From Cylindrotheca closterium (taxonomy: Eukaryota > Bacillariophyta > Bacillariophyceae > Bacillariales > Bacillariaceae), in contig CAKOGP040000158.1 in the NCBI GenBank assembly GCA_933822405.4, forward strand, positions 1 through 19,810: 19,810 bases of DNA. Direction: 5' to 3'. Each line of letters opens with the position of its first letter. Position 1 is the stretch's first letter. This document shows positions 10,109 to 16,706 of the stretch, in pieces. Made by a program: the position numbers and the translations under genes. The notes under the pieces are model-generated. The model did not search any database, was not told where the DNA came from, and saw only the letters and a list, made by a program, of their open reading frames with translations.

Positions 10109-10120
10109 GGTACCGGTACC
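10109..10120. repeat. GGTACCGGTACC palindrome
   Basis: A perfect 12-bp palindrome containing the 10-mer GTACCGGTAC, which also occurs at 1679-1688 and 12649-12658. It lies in a stretch enriched for GTACC/GGTAC words. Confidence 0.6.
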
Positions 10121-10479
10121 TGGTAGGTGTTATTCGTACAGTATTTTATTGGTCGATTGCGATGTGGACCAGATGACCCTTGTTGAACCAACAAGATGGA
10201 GGAGAACTTATTGGGGGGTGGTCTTTGAATCTTGTGTGACCATGACTGCCATGACTGGCATCATTGCAGCTGTTTCATCCAAATGCTTGGATATTGGATA
10301 CTGGTATCGTACAGTACCGCTAGACGGAGTAGTACCCTAAAAGTGTCTGTTCAGGCGGTGTGCGTATTAAAATCGAATCAAGCTAGTAATGGATATGGCT
10401 GCATCTATAGGCTATAGCATTGAAGTATAGTACCTACTATCTTTCCAGCATATCCCTACTACTTTAAGTAGCATTACGA

Positions 10480-12456
10480 TTAATCGTGCCAATGGTCGTC
10501 TGCGTCAAATGGTAATATACAAGAGGTGAAATCCGAAGCAGGTGTCGTTTCATTCAAAAGGAATACAATCACATTGGGAATCAGAATGCCCATGCCCGAA
10601 ATGGATCGTAATAATGGGTCGCGATAATGATGATAGCCATCATTGTTTGACTCGTCGTCGTCCTTCGTTACCGTTTCAGCAGCAGCATTACTATCAATAT
10701 CCTGAATCTTTAGTTTCCACACCGCCAGCTCCAAAATGGATGTGGCTTCCAGCTTGAGATATCCAGCCAGTTCTTCATTAACCAATTTCAGGTAGTCTTG
10801 AGTTCTCGCAAAATCATGGCTCGTGGTGTCATTGTCGTCATCATCATCATGGTCATCATGAGTAATGCCGATCGAATCTATCAAGCAGAGCATTTCATCC
10901 ATCCAACACTCAAGTCCCCATCGGTGATACTGTTTCATTTCGTCCACAATGACTCGACGCAATACCATCTGAATCAATGGAATCACCCTGCTCGATCGAT
11001 ATGGAAGCATCAAGTAGTCCATTATACTGTTTCTTCCCAATGTAGTATCTTTGTGCCATATAACATCAAGCGGATATTGCTGGAGCAATGTCGCGAATAA
11101 ATCAGTCGTGGCCGTCCTGGTTCCAACCATCAAGGAGGAATAACCACAAGTCGCAAGAATGTGCAACGGTGTCATGCCAAAGACATCTTCTTCTTTCCAG
11201 TGATTTACACGTTCTTCTTCTTCCTCGTCTTCTTGAATGATTATTCTTGTCAATTCCATATTCTCCACAGTAGTAGACGCCGTCGAACCATAATAATAGC
11301 ATACTTGGTGAGCTGGTAAACCATCATATCGGTTTCGCAACAATGAATGCAAGGACATTAACTCCTCGACATCAGGCTCTTTAATGACGGTACTACTTGT
11401 ATGCTTCATCATCATTGCTTGGCAATGCGAAAAGCAATCATATGGCAAATATGCCACAGAAGTAGGTATGCATACTGTCACCAAGGAAGAACATTCACCA
11501 AAGCAATACTTTTCCAATGATACTTTGGAATTGGCTGGTATCCTAACTCCAAGTAGACCGGTACAGCCAAAAAAGGCTTCTCTTCCAATATCATTCAGTG
11601 ACAGTGGAAAGCAAACCGTCGCCAAAGACTGGCAATCAGCAAAAGACTTTCTTCCAATCGTCCTTAGTCCTTCGTATAGTTCCAACTCTTGCAAGGAGTG
11701 ACAACCCGCAAATGCCGAATTACCGATAGTCGTCACGGTAGATGGGATAGATATGGATTGCAAGGAAGAACAGTTTTCCATGCAACAGGATCCAATACTT
11801 TTCAGACCAGCAGCATGCCGAAGATCGACAAAAGCCAGAGATGTACAACCTTGGAAGACACCTTGACTTAGTTTTGTGACTTGGTTTGGAACGACCAGGT
11901 TGAGTAGCGATACACAGCCAGCAAACGCATAGCCTCCAATTATCTTCAGCATGTTGGTGGTGGTGGAAGAATGATGGTCACTTATTATTGATGCGGCGGA
12001 AACTTCTTTTTCGTCTTCTTCTTCTTTTTTGAAATAAGAACAATAAGGCGTCAACCATTCGACTTTCACTAATGAAGTGCATCCGGAAAAGGCTAAAGGG
12101 CCAATAGTGATCACTGAAGATGGAATCGATACAAATTGCAGGCTTGTACAATACTGAAAGGCGGATGATGAGATCGTGTGAAGTCTCGTTGTTCTTTCAG
12201 AGAATTCCACGTGCACCAACATGGACCAATAGAAAAAGGCGCTGTCACCAATGGCATGTACCGATGAATCGACAGTAACTTCAGTCACATCATTTGGGGT
12301 CTCCGATTCCTTGTGATTGATAGATGATTTCAAGTCATAGACAAAGGTTCGGCGATGCCACTGACGTTCGTCATCAGCAGTCGACATCGTGCGGCTCATG
12401 CTGGTGGACAACTGATTCTTATTATCTTTCTCATCTTCTTTCTCACTGTTTTCCAT
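10480..12456 (-). CDS. BspA-type LRR_5 protein with ankyrin-like C-terminal part
   Basis: A 658-residue single-exon protein with an ATG at 12456. Residues 1-55 are charged, with no signal peptide. Residues about 58-345 are LRR_5 (BspA/TpLRR) repeats of about 23 residues with the unit 'IG..AF.gC.SL..v.iP.sv..I', for example IGDSAFFYWSMLVHVEF, SSAFQYCTSLQFVSIP, NSAFAGCHSLQELEL and REAFFGCTGLLGVRIP. An acidic/Ser insert at about 138-168 interrupts the array. After an acidic run (about 409-415), GMTPLHILATCG at 427-438 resembles the first helices of an ankyrin repeat. The remaining tail of about 200 residues is helical and acidic, including DDHDDDDDND. Such LRR_5 plus ankyrin-like proteins form large families in diatoms. 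Protein-ligand binding is the usual assumption; the specific role is unknown. A GTACC-rich tract lies 190-250 bp upstream. Confidence 0.85.
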   Translation of the reverse strand: MENSEKEDEKDNKNQLSTSMSRTMSTADDERQWHRRTFVYDLKSSINHKESETPNDVTEVTVDSSVHAIGDSAFFYWSMLVHVEFSERTTRLHTISSSAFQYCTSLQFVSIPSSVITIGPLAFSGCTSLVKVEWLTPYCSYFKKEEEDEKEVSAASIISDHHSSTTTNMLKIIGGYAFAGCVSLLNLVVPNQVTKLSQGVFQGCTSLAFVDLRHAAGLKSIGSCCMENCSSLQSISIPSTVTTIGNSAFAGCHSLQELELYEGLRTIGRKSFADCQSLATVCFPLSLNDIGREAFFGCTGLLGVRIPANSKVSLEKYCFGECSSLVTVCIPTSVAYLPYDCFSHCQAMMMKHTSSTVIKEPDVEELMSLHSLLRNRYDGLPAHQVCYYYGSTASTTVENMELTRIIIQEDEEEEERVNHWKEEDVFGMTPLHILATCGYSSLMVGTRTATTDLFATLLQQYPLDVIWHKDTTLGRNSIMDYLMLPYRSSRVIPLIQMVLRRVIVDEMKQYHRWGLECWMDEMLCLIDSIGITHDDHDDDDDNDTTSHDFARTQDYLKLVNEELAGYLKLEATSILELAVWKLKIQDIDSNAAAETVTKDDDESNNDGYHHYRDPLLRSISGMGILIPNVIVFLLNETTPASDFTSCILPFDADDHWHD

Positions 12457-13115
12457 TTTGGATTGGAGCCGATCTTATTCAGTCTCGTCCCAATAATAGG
12501 AGCCGGAGACGATTATTCGATTGCAACTACGTTGTGGGTATTCCTATAATATCAGCAGCATACAGTGTTACATTATGTATAACCTTCTTTGTCAGCGATG
12601 ATGACACAATTTTGTTCTATATTCTTTGTTGATGATGATGACACTCACGTACCGGTACAGCGCATACTACAGTATGTCCGCACGTGTACCAGGTACCAGG
12701 TACCCAGTGTACGTGTAGACTATCGGTTCGATTCCGGGGTGATCGGAATATTGGGGGATCTCCTATTTTGAAATATTTCATCTCCCAAATAATTATTGAT
12801 TGGTTCTCTTATTTTATGATAGAGGAATTTGGAATACTAAAGGCGCGCGATAACCCGTTTTTTATATTATAAAGGTACACGAGCCGAAAAATGAATAAAC
12901 TAATTCAGTTAGGGGCCGCAGTGCTCATGTGTTGCACAACAATAAAACAGAATATGTATGGCATATCTCTCCTGCAGATTTGATCAATGATCCATATATC
13001 AACTTGGTGAAATACAGCTTAAGAAGTTGTCTGGGATATACTAAAGAAGTTTCTTGCCTGGTCTTGAAGATGCATCGAAGACTGGAAGCCTTCGCTTGAG
13101 TCTTTGTTTGCTACT
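12457..13115. other. Intergenic: LRR gene promoter and AT-rich spacer
   Basis: No coding evidence; the open frames are short and unlike any family. 12649-12718 is packed with GTACC/GGTAC words, including GTACCGGTAC (12649-12658), two overlapping GGTACC units (12692-12704) and an inverted repeat CATACT-AC-AGTATG (12663-12676). This sits 190-260 bp upstream of the LRR start. GGTTCGATTCC at 12725-12735 resembles a tRNA B-box but has no tRNA around it. Confidence 0.5.
12649..12718. promoter_or_regulatory. GTACC-rich palindromic tract upstream of the LRR gene
   Basis: Contains GTACCGGTAC (12649-12658), CATACT/AGTATG arms (12663-12676), CACGTG (12681-12686, a G-box/E-box core), two GGTACC units (12692-12697 and 12699-12704) and GTGTACGTG (12708-12716). 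The density of self-complementary words upstream of a start codon suggests factor binding or a recurrent genomic repeat; neither is proven. Confidence 0.35.
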
Positions 13116-13712
13116 CTAGTATCCTCCAACTGTTTCAAAGTTTTTCGGTTTCTCCACAATTTCTTACTTGTTCTTCAGCGTAAACATCCAGCCAGCCAAC
13201 GATGCCCTTTCCCCAATGTTGAGAGGCTTGGAGGCTTCGTCTGCCGTTTCTTCACGAACAATTCTTTTGGCCAACAGTAGCGTCGCATCTCGCCCGGCAA
13301 AGATATGGTATCCACTGCCAGGACCATAGAAGTTTCTGCCTTTCCAAACGTTAAAGACCAGTCCATCAGCAGCTAACAAAATGGGACCTTCGTAATCCAG
13401 AGCATATACTCGTCGTTGTTGTTGGCGCCAGTCTCCTTATGGTCAGGTGGGAACACATTGTACTCTGCCAATTCATCCAAGGTCCAATAGTCCTTGGGCT
13501 CAACATATGCCTTTTGGGCTTTTGTTGCCTGGTACAGTATGCCTTGTAACGAGCGTTTTCTTCCTCTCAAATCGAGTTTCGTGCTCGATCGTCGGCACGT
13601 CGGCACCATCAATGTACAACCACGCCCCAAAGGCAGCTGTCAAGCCAACGCCAACTTCCGCCCAGGGATGCCTTGTAATTGAGTTGTAAAAGATAATCTG
13701 GGTGGGATTCTG
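13116..13712 (-). pseudogene. Broken MAPR-type cytochrome b5-domain protein
   Basis: Read on the minus strand, the segments in order belong to one membrane-associated progesterone receptor (MAPR)-like, cytochrome b5-related haem/steroid-binding protein. 13712 to about 13563 gives a membrane-proximal part (VGVGLTAAFGAWLYIDGADV). A short stretch near 13540-13565 continues in a second frame (ENARYKAY). About 13535 to 13408 continues in a third frame (YWTLDELAEYN). About 13405 to 13167 gives the haem-domain core (ILLAADGLVFNVWKGRNFYG, then YHIFAGRDAT). A TAA at 13164-13166 then replaces the Tyr expected after LKNK; past it the frame continues (EIVEKPKNFETVGGY) to a TAG at 13116. That makes three frame changes with no GT-AG intron at the breaks, plus one nonsense codon. 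A decayed paralogue is the simplest reading; assembly errors could explain single shifts but hardly all four lesions. No ATG is evident upstream, as a TAG closes the frame near 13740. Confidence 0.75.
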
Positions 13713-14534
13713 GAAGACATTGCCAGCAGTGATACTGCTCTATCCGAGCCTCGAGCTTCAGTGACCGAGGGTTCAAACGACAACAATATTTGCCTCGTGG
13801 TAAGCAACTACTTTGTACCCTTCAATCACGCGAACTTTCGAAACGAATTCAAGAATTTTCCAAAGCTGGAAATGTGGTCAAGGACTATATATTGCCAATC
13901 CTTTCGTACCCGCACGCCGAGTTAACTATGACACGCATGACCGTCACGGAAAGAGGCACGGATGGTCCAGAACCCTATGCAGTACGAACGACAATGAACC
14001 AGGCCTTCATGACGTTGCACCCAACATATTATCATATCATTAAGAGTACCATGCATGAATTTCAAGCATTGGGCGGTCATATAATCGTTTCTTTGGTGTT
14101 GGTAGTGAATGTGGTTAAGCACAAAACGAGTTTGGAACGTCGCTCATCTTTTGTTGCGATTTTAACATGAGATGATGCGATGTCAACCCGTTCGTGTCTT
14201 GAAGAGCCGATAAAATAATGCCCTCTACACAGCAGAAAGCTTAATCCTTTGCCTCAAAGGCTAGAGTCGTCTCCTACAACGACTAGATGTCAACATTTTA
14301 AAATATGCGATCAGCAAAAGTGTGTGTACATTCAATCAAGGTCAAAGGAGATGATTTTGAATTATACGCTTCGAAATTTAATTACAACCAATATAAGGAT
14401 AAATGGAAAGGATTCTCTTATTAGCCGCAATGCAATTTTCTTTGGACAGAGGGATTGCTGGGGTGCATTCTACCTTTGTCTGGCGAAAAGGTTTGCGAAT
14501 GCTGCAATAAAAGTCTTCTTGCTTCTTTCAGTAC
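13713..14534. other. Unassigned spacer, possibly with relic coding sequence
   Basis: Plus-strand frames at 13790-14170 are open for up to 126 codons but begin on TTG. Protein-like text switches frame, for example NYFVPFNHANFRNEFKNFP near 13807-13863 and then KDYILPILSYPHAELTMTRM in another frame from about 13890. I cannot assign a family. It could be another decayed gene or chance. 14171-14534 is AT-rich with no gene visible and includes the 3' flank of the membrane-protein gene. Confidence 0.35.
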
Positions 14535-16303
14535 CTAATCCTGGTGGGGATGGATTTCAACAAGGTACTCGTAATCATCATGGGAAGATTCGGACGAGTC
14601 CAAACCTGGAAAGTCCATATCGTCCATGGTACCAATATGGAACTCGGATCCATCAATGGTGATGGATGCACGAGCGATGTTCTTGGCCCCCTTTTTATTG
14701 TTTACTGGAAGATGGAGCTCGACCTCATCACGACCACAACCATTGGTGTTAAGAATGAAACGGGCAATGTGATCATGAATCACGCGGAGCTTGGTACAGA
14801 GAGCATAGAACATGATAGCATAGGAAGCCAAGGACGAATCCGATCGGAGGGTTGCGACGTATGCAAATCCAGCAATGACATAACCGTAAAGCTTGATCTT
14901 GGTGGCAGTGGCATCAACACGAGTGAGTCGTTTGTGTTCTTGGGCCAAGACGCAAACAAAGAGCCACTCGAGCCACACAACAAAGACATCGGTGGCAGCG
15001 AGGTTCAAGAAGACTGGCTTCAAGCACATGTCGGCCTGTCCCATCATGTCACTGCCGAGAACTTGGGCAAAGGCTTGGCACTCGCCACGGTCAATGAGAA
15101 TGCGACTTTCAAAGGGGAGGAACTTGCCCACAAGCCACAACAGCCAAACGGTAAAGCGAATGGCTCCACTGCCAAAGGTCGAACGCAAGTAGACAGTCAC
15201 CATGCGAAATTCGTGCATGTTCTTGGCGCTTTGGTATTCTTCGTCTTGGTCAAAAAGAGGTTCCTCGTCGGGTTCCTTGGCATCACGAAGCCGTTTGGCT
15301 TCAATGGCCCAAGCGACTCCCATTGCGGCCTGGAGCCAATTGTCGGCAATATCAATCCAATAAAATACGACAATTGGCAAAGCCTGTTTGACGGGATTGC
15401 GAAAGACCATGAGAGATGCGACACCCATGTGTAGCACAAAGGAAACCATGGCAAAACGTCCAAACATGCGATGGGCAGTGCGTCGAACATCCTTGTCAAT
15501 CTGAATGTGTAGCAACGAGAAGATGGTTTGGGTGAGCAAGGGAAGAAAGGTGTAGCCGACAAAGTATCCCATAGCTGTTTATTCGTAATACTCACCGACC
15601 ATCCAGTGCGAGTCCAAACAATTTGAAGAAAACCAATAGAAAGCCAAGCAGTTCCCATCACGAGGTGAAGGGTGAATAGCCAATCAATAGTTTCATAGTA
15701 CTCCTTCTCAATAGCTTCTGGATTATCATCACTGGGTGTGACTTTGTTGAGTCGTGTCTTGATAAATTGGAATAGCCCTTGTTGTTTTTTCTTGCCATCA
15801 CCATTAGTAGTTGGATCCGACAAGAGATCTGGCATCTTGGGAGTGTAGACCAATCCGCCAACGCCAACACTTTCACAACCAAAGGTCCAACTAAGAAAGT
15901 TGAATGGACCTTGCTGGGCCAATGGATCGTTGGCCCAGTGCTTCTCGTAGAATCTTGTCACACCCATTGTGATAGTAAGCAAGAAGTATCCAAAGTAAAT
16001 GGTCGTAATCATGTCTTCCAGAGAAGTTGGAATGAAGGGCTTGACGAAAATCTCTTCGACATGATGAGCAATTGTCTTCACGAGGCTTTCGTTAGCTTCG
16101 TTCATGATCCCATGAACGATTTTCTTGCTTTCCTTACTCTTACGCTGACGATACAAAATTTGCTTTGTGGCAAAGATAACGGAGAAGAAGAGAATGACAA
16201 AGAGGACAGACAAGCTGCCTTCCTCGCAAATGGCTTCCTTGGAAGAAAAGGAAATCGGAGGCTCTCCACAACCTTTGAGGTTGTCGACGTTACAAACGTT
16301 CAT
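14535..16303 (-). CDS. Polytopic membrane protein of unknown function (2 exons)
   Basis: Proposed exons are 16303-15596 and 15500-14535, giving 557 residues. The 95-bp intron has donor GTGAGT, a pyrimidine-rich 3' half and acceptor CAG; joining is phase 0 and gives RTGWS|IDKDVRRTAHRMFGRF. I do not recognise the family. Hydrophobic segments: about 31-50, 99-117, 206-229, 248-269, 276-301, 350-366, 404-422, 440-454 and 458-473, so perhaps 8-9 membrane passes. The first (GSLSVLFVILFFSVIFATKQIL) could be a signal anchor. Residues 51-95 are charged and helical. His residues sit next to or inside membrane segments (THL near 211-213, AHRMFGR at 245-251, VLH at 258-260, and DHI at 479-481); this recalls b-type haem proteins, but no family motif supports it. 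The tail (about 490-557) is soluble and acidic (DDMDFPGLDSSESSHDDYEY). It lies downstream of the NDH-2 gene on the same strand, 400 bp apart, and is probably transcribed independently. Confidence 0.72.
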
Positions 16304-16706
16304 TGTTTCCTGAATATATTATGCTTTTTGGAATGGGAAAACGGGTGGCAAAATGTGGTGCAAAACCTTCTCAAAATGAATATGGTGTTCGAAAAGATTC
16401 TTGACACGTCATCGATTCGGTGACAACCATAAATACACAAATACGTCAAAAGGCGTAGTCGTGATTTCATTCACACTACAGTAGGAACAGTAAACATGCA
16501 GGATGAAACAAAAGCTTAAGTTGCCCATGACGTGCCAGTATGATTTGAATGGAGACTGATTCATCTGGTGCATCGTACCTACCGGAAACTCGAAACAGTC
16601 CAGTACGACCATGAAAATCATAAATATACTTGGACAATGTTAATAATATAGATCACGATGTAAATTGATATGAGGACAACAGCTAAACTATCGTATTATC
16701 CCCCGC
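16304..16706. other. Intergenic: NDH-2 3' flank and membrane-protein promoter
   Basis: About 400 bp between two minus-strand genes. No ORF of note. TAATATATT on the minus strand lies only about 10-20 nt upstream of the ATG at 16303, too close to serve as that start codon's TATA box unless a leaderless-like or later start is used. Confidence 0.5.

Larger units (their letters stand above)
9321..10479. other. Long intergenic region with promoter of the TPR gene
   Basis: About 1.16 kb without a convincing gene. Near the TPR start it should contain that gene's promoter and 5' UTR; GATATATTC on the minus strand near 9472-9480 is a weak TATA candidate. A minus-strand frame with an ATG at 9654 is Lys/Asn/Ser-rich and looks like non-coding sequence. 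It also contains a 17-bp palindrome at 9664-9680 and the GGTACCGGTACC palindrome at 10109-10120, with more GTACC words to 10335. Confidence 0.5.

Noticed and set aside
12721..12745. tRNA-like B-box (GGTTCGATTCC) and possible T-arm
   Set aside because: The T-arm pairs only partly, and no matching acceptor strand, anticodon arm or A-box lies at the right distance upstream.
13116..13712. Programmed frameshifting or cryptic introns in the MAPR-like gene
   Set aside because: Three shifts plus a nonsense codon, with no slippery sites and no GT-AG introns at the breaks, fit simple decay better.
13769..13779. Second B-box-like GGTTCAAAC
   Set aside because: No cloverleaf can be built around it. Its upstream flank runs into the MAPR relic.
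14544..15434. 296-codon open frame on the plus strand
   Set aside because: It is antisense to exon 2 of the membrane-protein gene, whose minus-strand product has coherent membrane helices. The plus-strand translation has no domain or membrane pattern and is a codon-bias shadow.
15575..15595. Possible 21-bp intron in the membrane-protein gene (GTGAGT...AACAG)
   Set aside because: It is much shorter than any other intron here and leaves the wrong frame. The 95-bp intron restores the frame and has a pyrimidine tract.
15197..15595. Extension of the exon-1 frame as a 368-residue protein
   Set aside because: Past the donor site the translation loses all hydrophobic pattern and becomes Pro/Ser/Cys-rich, while the other frame gives good membrane helices.
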